Assembly: GCA_029252555.1 (NCBI GenBank)
Contig: JAQXBF010000039.1
Span: forward strand, 101,335-165,334
Source of the DNA: Porticoccaceae bacterium
GTDB taxonomy: Bacteria > Pseudomonadota > Gammaproteobacteria > Pseudomonadales > Porticoccaceae
DNA: 64,000 bases
Direction of reading: 5' to 3'
In this document: in pieces, positions 8,289 through 16,627 of the stretch
How the letters are laid out: the number at the start of each line of letters is the position of its first letter
How positions within the stretch are numbered: the stretch's first letter is position 1
Translations under genes and position numbers: made by a program
Notes under the pieces: generated by a model
Told to the model about the DNA's origin: nothing
The model's input: the letters and a program-made list of their open reading frames with translations, nothing else
Database searches by the model: none

Positions 8289-9572
8289 ATGAGTCTGACT
8301 CAGCGAATAGTGACAGCAATGCTTTTGGGCCTGCTGATGGGGGCCCTTCTTAATTTTCTCTCCAGTGGAAATCTACTTTCGGCTGGGCTGCTAAGCTGGC
8401 TTGATCAATATCTGGTCAATGGCTTATTCGATACCGTCGGGCAAATCTTTGTTCGCTCATTAAAGCTTCTGGTAGTGCCTCTGGTCTTTGTCTCACTGAT
8501 TTGCGGTGTCTCGGCTCTTGGCAATAACTCGCGCATGGGCGCTGTTGCCTCCAAGACTGTGGCCCTGTATATGACCACCACTGCGGTGGCTATTGCACTG
8601 GCGATTTTTGTCGCTGTGATTGTCCAGCCCGGAGTCGGTATTGACCTGGCTTTGGCAACCGAATTTGTCGCAAAAGAAGCACCGCCTCTTAAAACCACCA
8701 TTATTAATATTTTCCCCAGCAACCCTATTCAGTCAATGGCAGAGGGAAGTATTCTTCAAGTTATCGTGTTCTCGCTGTTGATGGGCTTTGCTATATCCAA
8801 AAGTGGAGAGCAGGGTGAGCGGGTAGCGACTTTCTTCAATGATGTAAATGAAGTCATCATGAAGATGGTCATGTTTTTGATGAACCTGGCCCCGTACGGC
8901 ATTTTTTGCCTGCTGGCGAAACTGTTTGCTGGTGTGGGTATAGCAATGATTCTTAGTCTCGCCAAATACTTCTTTACCGTTTTCTTTGTGCTGCTGGTGC
9001 ACAGCTTTGGTGTCTACTCATTTATTTTAAAAAGCTTTACTGGACTCAGTGTGCGGACTTTTCTCAGCAAAATGCGCTCGGCACTGATGTTTGGTTTCAG
9101 TACCGCCTCCAGTGGTGCGACCCTGCCCGTAACCCTGCGCACGGTTGAGAAAAGACTGGGGGTCAATAATAGTGTGGCTTCATTCACTGTGCCCCTGGGT
9201 GCGACTATCAATATGGATGGCACCGCGATTATGCAGGGTGTCGCCACGGTATTTATCGCTCAGGCCTACAATATTGGTTTGGGCTTGGATGGTTATCTAA
9301 CTGTTGTTTTGACCGCGACACTTGCCTCTATCGGCACAGCTGCTGTGCCTGGCGTTGGCTTGGTTATGCTGGTGATGGTGCTTAACCAAGTAGGGTTGCC
9401 GGTTGAAGGCATTGGCCTGATTATCGGCGTAGATCGCCTCTTGGATATGACCAGAACAGCCACCAATATCACTGGCGATGCCATGGTGACAACCGTGGTA
9501 GCCAACAGCGAAGGCTTGCTCGATAGGGATATTTTTAATGACCCTGAAGCAGGTATTATTAGAGAGGTCTAG
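8289..9572 (+). CDS. Dicarboxylate/amino acid:cation symporter (DAACS family)
   Basis: Inner-membrane secondary carrier of the GltP/DctA family, 427 residues, which brings in C4-dicarboxylates, glutamate/aspartate or serine with sodium or protons. The serine-rich reentrant loop (FGFSTASSGATLP, about residue 270) and the NMDGTAIMQG motif of TM7 are both present, followed by the DRLLDMTRTATNITGD segment of TM8 that contacts substrate and cation. That segment reads RTATNITGD, as in amino-acid as well as dicarboxylate carriers, so the substrate is left open. It lies 64 bases after the TonB receptor and 62 before the prolidase, in the same direction. Confidence 0.93.
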   Translation: MSLTQRIVTAMLLGLLMGALLNFLSSGNLLSAGLLSWLDQYLVNGLFDTVGQIFVRSLKLLVVPLVFVSLICGVSALGNNSRMGAVASKTVALYMTTTAVAIALAIFVAVIVQPGVGIDLALATEFVAKEAPPLKTTIINIFPSNPIQSMAEGSILQVIVFSLLMGFAISKSGEQGERVATFFNDVNEVIMKMVMFLMNLAPYGIFCLLAKLFAGVGIAMILSLAKYFFTVFFVLLVHSFGVYSFILKSFTGLSVRTFLSKMRSALMFGFSTASSGATLPVTLRTVEKRLGVNNSVASFTVPLGATINMDGTAIMQGVATVFIAQAYNIGLGLDGYLTVVLTATLASIGTAAVPGVGLVMLVMVLNQVGLPVEGIGLIIGVDRLLDMTRTATNITGDAMVTTVVANSEGLLDRDIFNDPEAGIIREV

Positions 9573-9573
9573 G

Positions 9574-9621
9574 CTGAATATTGGTGCTATGCTTAGGTTT
9601 GATTTGAACCATAGTATTCAG
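9574..9621 (+). repeat. Interrupted inverted repeat before pepQ
   Basis: CTGAATA (9574-9580) and CTATG (9587-9591) pair in order with CATAG and TATTCAG, which are contiguous at 9610-9621. This makes a 12-pair hairpin with a 6-base bulge on one side, filling most of the gap between the symporter stop and the prolidase start. There is no T tract, so it looks more like an mRNA processing or stability element than a terminator. Confidence 0.4.
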
Positions 9622-9634
9622 GGTATAGCGCACG

Positions 9635-11011
9635 ATGAACCAGTTTCAACCAATCGACAGACAGCTCTCAAGGGCAAATCCGACTGCCTATGGCAATGAA
9701 ATAGCATTGCTCTACCAGCGCCATATCGCTGAAAAAATGTCGCGCTTTCAAGGCATTCTGGAGGCCACCGGTTATCAAGAGCTTTTGCTTGGGTCCGGTG
9801 AAACCAAAATGCAATTTCAAGATGATATGGCTTACTCGTTTAAAGCCAATCCTTACTTTCGTGAGTGGGTGCCTCTGGCTACCAGAGCGGGCTGTTACTT
9901 GCAGATTTCCGCTGGTGCCAGCAAGCCGCGATTATTTCTGCTAACCGTGGAAGATATCTGGCATACGGCGCCAGAGAGCTTGCCCGCGGGGTTTGAACAG
10001 GCCTTTGAGATCATTGAATATGCCAGTATTGACGAGGTTAAGAAGTATCTCGACGGTGTGGGTGTGGCATTTATTAATGAAACCAATGAGCTTGAGGCTA
10101 TAGCTGAAGACTGGAACCCCCCAGCTGTTATCCATCAAGTTGATTATCAACGCAGGGGTAAAACCCCCTACGAACAGGAGGCTATCCGTGAGGCTAATCG
10201 ACGCGCTGCGCCGGCCCATCGAGCTGCCCAGCAAGCCTTTATGGAGGGGGCTTCTGAAGTGCAAATTGCCGCGGCCTATCTTGCCGCTTGCGACTGCCGA
10301 GAGAGTGAAATGCCCTATGGGATTATCGCAGGGGTAAATGAGCATGCAGCGGTATTGCATCACCATAATTTATTCAAGCAGCCCCAGACACCGCGCAGCT
10401 TTTTGATTGATGCAGGGGTGGAAGTCTATGGCTACGCCTCAGATATTACCCGTACCTATGCCTATGACTCGGGCTGCGATTTTGCCGCCATGATCGAGTT
10501 GATGGATAAGAAACAGCTAGAGCTCTGTGCTGAGGGTGGTATTGGCAAAAGCCCAGTGGATATCCATGTGCGTTCCCAGCACAAGATTGCCGAGATATTA
10601 ATTGAATTTGATGTGCTAAAAATGTCACCAGAAGAAGCGGTTGCGAATGATATTGCGTCTTCTTTTTACCCCCATGGGTTAGGGCACCACCTTGGCTGTA
10701 ATGTGCATGATAAAGGTGGTCAGCTCGCCAACCCTCAGGGTGATATTCTGCCGCCACCAGAAAAATATCCCAAGCTTCGTTCCGGCGCACCTATGGTAGC
10801 TAATCAAATTCATACGGTGGAGCCCGGGCTGTATTTTATCCCTGCCTATTTGGAGAAACTCAAAGCGGGCGAGCATGCCAATTCAATCAATTGGTCGCGG
10901 GTCGATGAGTTTGTGCCCTATGGCGGTATTCGCATTGAAGATAATATTGTTGTGCATGCCGATGGCTCATTGGAGAACCTGACTCGTGATGCCTTTGCGG
11001 GAAGCCCTTAA
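9635..11011 (+). CDS. pepQ: Xaa-Pro dipeptidase (prolidase)
   Basis: Cytoplasmic metallopeptidase that splits dipeptides with C-terminal proline; relatives also hydrolyse organophosphates (OPAA). At 458 residues it matches the bacterial PepQ group. All five dinuclear metal ligands of the pita-bread fold are in place: D259 and D270 (DAGVEVYGYASD), H347 (PHGLGHHLG), E396 (HTVEPGLYF) and E435 (GGIRIEDN). The spacing follows E. coli PepQ. The stop shares a base with the start of the asparaginase-like gene. The gene sits in an uptake/catabolic cluster, which fits peptide use. Confidence 0.95.
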   Translation: MNQFQPIDRQLSRANPTAYGNEIALLYQRHIAEKMSRFQGILEATGYQELLLGSGETKMQFQDDMAYSFKANPYFREWVPLATRAGCYLQISAGASKPRLFLLTVEDIWHTAPESLPAGFEQAFEIIEYASIDEVKKYLDGVGVAFINETNELEAIAEDWNPPAVIHQVDYQRRGKTPYEQEAIREANRRAAPAHRAAQQAFMEGASEVQIAAAYLAACDCRESEMPYGIIAGVNEHAAVLHHHNLFKQPQTPRSFLIDAGVEVYGYASDITRTYAYDSGCDFAAMIELMDKKQLELCAEGGIGKSPVDIHVRSQHKIAEILIEFDVLKMSPEEAVANDIASSFYPHGLGHHLGCNVHDKGGQLANPQGDILPPPEKYPKLRSGAPMVANQIHTVEPGLYFIPAYLEKLKAGEHANSINWSRVDEFVPYGGIRIEDNIVVHADGSLENLTRDAFAGSP

Positions 11012-11496
11012 TGAAGCTGCAGATCATTACCACTGGAGGCACCATTGATAAGCTCTATTTTGATGCACTCAGTGAATTTCAAATTGGCGAGCCAGTGGTA
11101 GATGACCTGCTTCAGAGAATGAATGTGGGTTTTGATTATTCTGTTCAGCCATTGCTGCGGCTGGATAGTTTAGATATGACGGATGACCACCGCCGTCAGA
11201 TTCAGCAGGCTGTAGAGTATGCTGAAGCGGATAAAATTCTGATTACCCACGGTACAGATGGCATGGTTGAGACTGCTAAATGGCTAGTGGATATCAAAGG
11301 CAAATGTATTTTTCTGACTGGTGCCTTGCAGCCTGCCGCATTCTCCTTCACTGATGCCGTATTTAATATTGGCTGTGCGATTGGCGGCTTGCAGTCCAAG
11401 CCGCCCGGAGTTTATATCGCCATGAGTGGCCAGGTATTTGTCGCCGACCAGGTGGTTAAGAATCACGCTGAAAGCCGGTTTGAAGCTGTAAATTAG
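11011..11496 (+). CDS. Single-domain asparaginase-family protein
   Basis: Only 161 residues long, this corresponds to the N-terminal domain of type I/II L-asparaginases (full enzymes have about 330). The nucleophile segment TTGGTI (T8, T11) and the second catalytic segment HGTDGM near residue 73 are both kept, but the C-terminal domain that normally completes the dimer-interface active site is missing. The reading frame is clean, ends at a proper stop and overlaps the prolidase stop (TAATG), so it looks like a genuine small protein and not a fresh truncation. Stand-alone versions occur in other bacteria; whether they hydrolyse asparagine is unclear to me. The 3' end overlaps the opposing ligase gene by 4 bases. 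Confidence 0.82.
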   Translation: MKLQIITTGGTIDKLYFDALSEFQIGEPVVDDLLQRMNVGFDYSVQPLLRLDSLDMTDDHRRQIQQAVEYAEADKILITHGTDGMVETAKWLVDIKGKCIFLTGALQPAAFSFTDAVFNIGCAIGGLQSKPPGVYIAMSGQVFVADQVVKNHAESRFEAVN

Positions 11497-13166
11497 GGTT
11501 CTATATTTAGCGCTGCCAGTGCTTGCTGTTTTATCTGTAACTTATAAATTTTTTCTGACGCTGTTCTTGGCAATGCTGTATCGGAGACTTGAATATATCT
11601 GGGTATTTTAAACCTGGCGACTCTGGCGGCTAAAAACCCCCGCAACTCTGCGTCGTCGATATTTGCACCATTGCAGTAAATAGTGCTTCCGACTTCTTCG
11701 CCTAGGCGTTGGTCCGGCACTGAGTAGACTGCAGCCTCACGTATTTGCGGGTGTTCTAGCAGAGCAGCTTCAACTTCACCGCAACCAATATTTTCGCCAC
11801 CGCGAATAACCATATCTTTAATGCGGTCGACGATAAATAAATAGTCCTCCTCATCCAGATAGCCTACATCGCCAGTTTTAAACCAACCATCAATGTGAGA
11901 GTTAGCGGTGGCGTCTGGGTTGTTCCAATAGCCGCGGAACATACTGGCACCGCGAATTTGGACTTCGCCGCGCTCTCCAGGAGCCAAAATATTGCCCTCT
12001 TCGTCGGCAATGCGAATATCCAATACTGCTGCTGGTTGCCCTGAACTGCCTGGACGTTCCAGATAGTTTTCGCCTGCTATAGTCGTGCCTATAGCATTGG
12101 TCTCAGTCATGCCCCAGCCTGTGTTGGGCATGGCGTTATCAAATACCGCATCAATACCTCGCACCTGCTCGGGCGAGCGGGCTGCGCCACCACCGCCCAC
12201 CATCGCCAGGGATGACAGATCATGGCCTCCCTGCTGGGCGCGATAAACTAGGTCGGCAGTCATGGCAGAGGGCGCGGTAAATGAACTGACTCTCTCTCGT
12301 TCAATTAATTGGGCTGCCAGTTGAGGCTCCCATTTGCGCATGAGTACTAGCTTGGTCTGGGAGCGAAATGCCATCAGGAACATGGCGTGACATCCGGTTA
12401 CATGAAACAGGGGTACTGCCAGTAAACCGGCAGGCTGAAAGGTAGGGGGCTGCGGCGTTTCACTGCTCATTAGAATCCAACTCATGATGGTCACTTCCCA
12501 GCTCAGCAGGGCACTCATTATCGCTAGATTGCTGGAGACCACGCCTTTAGGGCGCCCAGTGGAACCTGAGGTATACAAAATAATGGCATCATCCATGGGG
12601 GTAATATCTACCGCTGGCATCGTACTACCGGCAAACTTTTTCAGTAGTTGCTCCCAGTGGGGCAAGTCAGTACTCTGGTCTCCGCGGGTCAATAAACTCT
12701 CACAGCTAAGCTTCATTCCAGCCTGCAATATCAGATCAATACGCTCCTGGTCAGCAATCAACAGCTTGCAGCCACTATTTTGCAGGCCGTAGTCAATTTC
12801 CTCTGCCTGCCACAACGAATTCATAGCGACGGCAATGGCACCTACTGAGGTGATAGCCTCAAAGGCGATAATCCATTCAGGGTAATTGCGCATACAGATG
12901 GCCACGCGATCCCCTTTTTGTATATCGTAGTCTGAAACCAGTCCCTGCCCAATCGCACTGGCAATACCCCAGATATCGTTGAAGCTATATCGTTCGTCCT
13001 CAAATACAACAAAGCTCTCATCGCTCAGGTTCTGTTGAAAGAGTTCACACAGACTGGCAGGGGCATTCTTATATGTGCGGCAGTTAGCTCCGTAGACTTC
13101 AGTTTCCACTATTTCAAGAGGCTGGCCGGGGGCGGAGAGTGTGGCTAATACTTCGTTGCGATCCAT
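11493..13166 (-). CDS. AMP-dependent acyl-CoA synthetase
   Basis: Adenylate-forming acid:CoA ligase of 557 residues. It activates a carboxylic acid with ATP and joins it to CoA. The ATP-binding P-loop-like motif YTSGSTGRPKGV, the NTGWGMTETN segment, the GWFKTGDVGYLDEEDYLFIVDR hinge region and the C-terminal catalytic lysine in LPRTASEKIYK are all visible. The N-terminus resembles medium/long-chain or aromatic acid ligases, but the substrate is not readable. A terminator-like hairpin separates it from the ferredoxin genes upstream, so it is probably its own transcription unit. It ends tail-to-tail with the asparaginase-like gene. Confidence 0.9.
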   Translation of the reverse strand: MDRNEVLATLSAPGQPLEIVETEVYGANCRTYKNAPASLCELFQQNLSDESFVVFEDERYSFNDIWGIASAIGQGLVSDYDIQKGDRVAICMRNYPEWIIAFEAITSVGAIAVAMNSLWQAEEIDYGLQNSGCKLLIADQERIDLILQAGMKLSCESLLTRGDQSTDLPHWEQLLKKFAGSTMPAVDITPMDDAIILYTSGSTGRPKGVVSSNLAIMSALLSWEVTIMSWILMSSETPQPPTFQPAGLLAVPLFHVTGCHAMFLMAFRSQTKLVLMRKWEPQLAAQLIERERVSSFTAPSAMTADLVYRAQQGGHDLSSLAMVGGGGAARSPEQVRGIDAVFDNAMPNTGWGMTETNAIGTTIAGENYLERPGSSGQPAAVLDIRIADEEGNILAPGERGEVQIRGASMFRGYWNNPDATANSHIDGWFKTGDVGYLDEEDYLFIVDRIKDMVIRGGENIGCGEVEAALLEHPQIREAAVYSVPDQRLGEEVGSTIYCNGANIDDAELRGFLAARVARFKIPRYIQVSDTALPRTASEKIYKLQIKQQALAALNIEP

Positions 13167-13281
13167 TGTTGTTTTTATCCTAGTCGAAATTTTATTATTT
13201 TTATCAGCCTACTATAGCCTGATTAGCAGGGGAGTTGTGTCATAGAGTTTACAGTCTTGCCAGTGCTTTTTATCGAGGCAT

Positions 13282-13308
13282 AAAAAAGGCCCCTTTGAGG
13301 CGCCTTTT
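13282..13308 (-). terminator. Rho-independent terminator after the ferredoxin gene
   Basis: On the minus strand AAAAGGC pairs with GCCTTTT around an inner CCTC-AAA-GGG hairpin, and a run of T follows. It sits between the ferredoxin stop and the acyl-CoA ligase start, ending the ferredoxin reductase/ferredoxin message. Confidence 0.65.
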
Positions 13309-13353
13309 GTGGCTATTTAATAGCAAGCCATTTAATGAGAAGCAGCTTAACCC

Positions 13354-13674
13354 CTAGTACTGAGACTCTGGTAGTCGAACAATCATGCCTTCCATCGCTG
13401 AGGTGACTTTAACCTGGCAGCTAAGACGGCTATTTTCCTCTCTGACATCAAGCATTTCCAATAACTCGGATTCATCTGCTGCGGCTATGCCCGCGGCCTC
13501 ACTCCAAGCTGGGTCAATCATGCAGTGGCAGGTACAGCACACGCAGCATCCGCCACATTCTGCAACAATGCCGTCAATCATATTATCCAGCGCGCCCTGC
13601 ATCAGGCTAACACCCTCCGCTACATTGACGCTATATTCTTTGCCATCGAATTCGATATAGTTTATTAGGGGCAT
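13354..13674 (-). CDS. [2Fe-2S] ferredoxin, putidaredoxin/adrenodoxin type
   Basis: A 106-residue electron carrier. The four cluster cysteines follow the putidaredoxin pattern: C40, C46, C49 (C-x5-C-x2-C) and C86. The loop is unusually rich in extra cysteines (C43, C44, C47, C51), giving seven in twelve residues. It starts one base after the reductase stop on the same strand, so the two form an electron-transfer pair. Partners of this kind usually feed a cytochrome P450 or a hydroxylase; none is encoded in the window. Confidence 0.93.
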   Translation of the reverse strand: MPLINYIEFDGKEYSVNVAEGVSLMQGALDNMIDGIVAECGGCCVCCTCHCMIDPAWSEAAGIAAADESELLEMLDVREENSRLSCQVKVTSAMEGMIVRLPESQY

Positions 13675-13675
13675 T

Positions 13676-14905
13676 CTAGGACTCCATTATTAATGTCTTT
13701 AGTTCAATTGTTTCGTCGGCAAGGCTTTGGCCTTCAGTGGAGGTACCCTGCAATATCAGCTTCTTTGCCAACATAAAATCTTTTGGTCGGTTGATGCAGT
13801 CAGCGGCCAGTATATTGTTATCTTTTAAATAAAACACAGTGAAACTGCGGCTAGCTTTATCTCCTCTAACCACAGCATCTGTATAGCCTTGGTTCATACC
13901 AGCAATCTGAAGTTTGACATCATACTGGTCAGACCAGAACCACGGTAGCTCAGCATATGGCTTTTTCAGGCCGCAGATGCTGGCAGCCGCCGCCTTTGCT
14001 TGCTCGATAGCATTGGGCACAGACTCCAGACGCAGAGTTGTTTGAAGAATCGTATTTGGGTGGTTGGTACAGTCGCCCGCGGAGACGATATCCGGGTGGC
14101 TTGTCTGGGCAAATTCATTGACCAGAATACCATTGTCTACATTGAGTCCTGCTTCCGAGGCCAACTCTGTATTAGGAATAACACCGATGCCGATAATCAC
14201 CATATCAGCAGAAACTATATTGCCATCAGAGCACATAACTCCGCTCACTGAACCCTCGCCCTCAATAGCAGAGGCTTGAGTATTGAGTTTAATGGCAACG
14301 CCCTGTTCCTGATGCAGGCGTAGATAAAACTCGGAGGTAGTTTCTGATGCGACTCTCTGAAGCAGGCGCGATTCTGTTTCCAATAGGGTGACAGAGAGAC
14401 CCAGTTTGGTCAGTGACGCCGCGGTTTCTAAGCCTATATAGCCGCCACCAATAATCACGGCAGTTTTTGCAGAAGCGGCTGATTGCTGAATGCCTTTAAC
14501 ATCATCCATGGTGCGCAGATAATGGACACTCTCAAGGTCAGCACCTGGAATAGGTAATGGGCGAGCTCTGGCGCCGGTGCAAAGAGCGAGTTTGTTAAAG
14601 CTAATCGTTTCTCCATTATCAAGATTTAGCTGATGATTTTGTGTGTCTATCGAAGTCACGCGCACCCCAAGCTTAAAAGTCACATCAATCTTTTCATAAG
14701 CGCCAGCAGCTCGCAGAGCTAATTTATCTTCGCTTGAGTCGCCGGCTAAATAGGCTTTAGAGAGAGGTGGGCGCTGGTAGGGCATATGGGGTTCGTCACT
14801 GATGACAGTGATATTCCCTTCCCAGCCACATTGCCGCAAACTGATCACTAGTTGCACTGCGGCATGGCTGCCGCCGATAACGACAGTGGATTGATCGTTG
14901 GTCAT
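13676..14905 (-). CDS. FAD-dependent ferredoxin reductase
   Basis: NAD(P)H:ferredoxin reductase of the putidaredoxin/rhodocoxin reductase type, 409 residues. Two dinucleotide-binding folds are visible: FAD at the N-terminus (VVIGGSHAAVQLVISLR) and NADH in the middle (AVIIGGGYIGLETAASL, about residue 150). The second FAD motif (IVSAGDCTNH) follows. The C-terminal part (WSDQYDVKLQIAG) is typical of the family. It is first in a two-gene operon with the ferredoxin, and divergent from the Hsp70-like gene across 166 bases. Confidence 0.94.
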   Translation of the reverse strand: MTNDQSTVVIGGSHAAVQLVISLRQCGWEGNITVISDEPHMPYQRPPLSKAYLAGDSSEDKLALRAAGAYEKIDVTFKLGVRVTSIDTQNHQLNLDNGETISFNKLALCTGARARPLPIPGADLESVHYLRTMDDVKGIQQSAASAKTAVIIGGGYIGLETAASLTKLGLSVTLLETESRLLQRVASETTSEFYLRLHQEQGVAIKLNTQASAIEGEGSVSGVMCSDGNIVSADMVIIGIGVIPNTELASEAGLNVDNGILVNEFAQTSHPDIVSAGDCTNHPNTILQTTLRLESVPNAIEQAKAAAASICGLKKPYAELPWFWSDQYDVKLQIAGMNQGYTDAVVRGDKASRSFTVFYLKDNNILAADCINRPKDFMLAKKLILQGTSTEGQSLADETIELKTLIMES

Positions 14906-15071
14906 ACAAAATATCTCTGCTTTATGATTTGGCAGGCAGTGTAGTCGTAATCGCCTTTTAGGAAAACGGCAACATTAAAAATAATCACCCCGCTAGCCCC
15001 TGACACAGTTTAAACCGATGAAAATAGTTTAGAATAGGGTTATCGTTCAAACGTTTTCTAGTGACCTTCCC

Positions 15072-16502
15072 ATGCAGGACAATTCACCACCGCAGAGTGC
15101 CAGACTGGGCATTGGTATTGACTTTGGTACCAGTAATAGCGCGGCCGCCGTTTTTGACGGCCAGCAGCTTACGCTGGTTAAGTTGGCCTCGCCCGAAAGC
15201 ATCATGCCGTCGGCTAACTATATTGATAAGCAGTACGTCTCGGCAATTGGCCAGAAGGCGATTAATGACTATATCAGTGGTAATAGGGGGCGAAAGGTCG
15301 AGCTCAGTGCCGAGCTGCTTGGTGAAGCGCGCAGCGGCACTGGTGGTGGTGAGAGCGCCATGGGTGGTGCCGGTGAGTCTGATACCAATAAGGTGTATGG
15401 CCAAGCCTTTAATGATGCCAGTTTGCCGGGGCGGCTTTTCCGGGGTACCAAAAGGCTATTGGGCAATACCTTGAATGACCGCATTGCTATCTTCGACCGC
15501 TCATTCCGCTTAGTGGCACTGGTCACGCCTATTCTGGTGGGTATTCGTCAAGCGCTGGAGGCAGCCATTGGTAAATCTGCCAATCATGCCTGTATTGGTC
15601 ATCCGGTTAATTTTGAAGGCAGAGGGTCTGGCCGCAATAATATTGCGCTGGAACGGCTGGGTGAATCCTATGGCCATGCGGGTATTACGCAGCAATCATT
15701 TTGCCCGGAGCCCACAGCGGCCACAATTAGCTATCTGCATAATCACCCGCAGAGCAATGATGAATTAGTACTCACTGTCGATTTTGGTGGCGGTACACTG
15801 GACTTCAGTGTGCTGCGTCGCAGGGGCTCAAACTTTGAAGTAGAGGCGACCCACGGTATTGCTCTGGGTGGAGACCGGATAGACCAGACTATTTTCCGCG
15901 AGTTGGTATTCCCTCTCCTGGGCAGGGGCGAGCGTTGGAGCCGCGTGGTAGATGGCTCGGAAGTCGACACCCTATTTCCCTTTGGCGAGTATGAGGACCT
16001 GCTGATTAACTGGCCGATTAGCTATATGCTTAACCAAAATAAATATACTGCGCCAGTGATGCAGCGTATGGCCCAGCCCGACGAAGCAGCGAATAAATTC
16101 AAACGACTCTATGATCTGATTCAGCAGAATTATAGCTACCAGATATTTGAGGCGATCAAGGCCTTTAAGGCAGAGTTATCGATGCGAAATGCTGCGCTGC
16201 TGGATATCCCAGAAGTTGATATTCAGGTAGAGGTTGAGCTGTGGGAATTTGAAGCGATGATTTCACCGCTGCTGTTTGAGTTTGAACAGGCGATTACGCG
16301 AATTCTCCACAAAGCTGGCTATCAGGCCGGAGATATTGATCTGGTGCTGCGCACCGGTGGTTCTTCATTAATCCCAGCGGTCAAAGATATTCTCGATAAT
16401 CAATTTGCAGGCAAGGTAGTGGAGCATGACCCCTTCACCAGTGTTGCAGCCGGTCTTGCGATTGCAGACTATTATGAATATGCAGAGGCCGAATTAAGTT
16501 GA
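15072..16502 (+). CDS. Hsp70-like chaperone, YegD type
   Basis: An ATPase of the Hsp70/actin superfamily, 476 residues. It has the phosphate-1 motif GIDFGTSNSAAAVFDG at the start, the phosphate-2 motif LTVDFGGGTLDFSVL near residue 235 and the adenosine segment VLRTGGSSLIPAV near the C-terminus. There is no substrate-binding beta domain after the ATPase, unlike DnaK. A glycine/serine-rich insert lies at about residues 90-115. No DnaJ or GrpE partner is adjacent. It resembles E. coli YegD in build; its client proteins are unknown. Confidence 0.85.
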   Translation: MQDNSPPQSARLGIGIDFGTSNSAAAVFDGQQLTLVKLASPESIMPSANYIDKQYVSAIGQKAINDYISGNRGRKVELSAELLGEARSGTGGGESAMGGAGESDTNKVYGQAFNDASLPGRLFRGTKRLLGNTLNDRIAIFDRSFRLVALVTPILVGIRQALEAAIGKSANHACIGHPVNFEGRGSGRNNIALERLGESYGHAGITQQSFCPEPTAATISYLHNHPQSNDELVLTVDFGGGTLDFSVLRRRGSNFEVEATHGIALGGDRIDQTIFRELVFPLLGRGERWSRVVDGSEVDTLFPFGEYEDLLINWPISYMLNQNKYTAPVMQRMAQPDEAANKFKRLYDLIQQNYSYQIFEAIKAFKAELSMRNAALLDIPEVDIQVEVELWEFEAMISPLLFEFEQAITRILHKAGYQAGDIDLVLRTGGSSLIPAVKDILDNQFAGKVVEHDPFTSVAAGLAIADYYEYAEAELS

Positions 16503-16527
16503 GGTATTTTTTTGGCCCCAAAAGATA

Positions 16528-16557
16528 CTTGCATGCAGCAAGCAAGATTATTAGAAT
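16528..16557 (+). promoter_or_regulatory. icmF promoter with overlapping inverted repeat
   Basis: TTGCAT (16529-16534), 17 bases, TAGAAT (16552-16557) makes a good sigma-70 promoter about 71 bases before icmF. The inverted repeat CTTGC-ATGCA-GCAAG (16528-16542) covers the -35 box, the position of a repressor operator. The TetR gene after icmF is the natural candidate to bind it. Seen in sequence; the regulator pairing is inference. Confidence 0.5.
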
Positions 16558-16627
16558 GCAGCTCAACTAACAGGATTTACGGCGCCCGCGCCTTTTTATA
16601 GGCCAATAGCGAAATATTGGAGACCCC

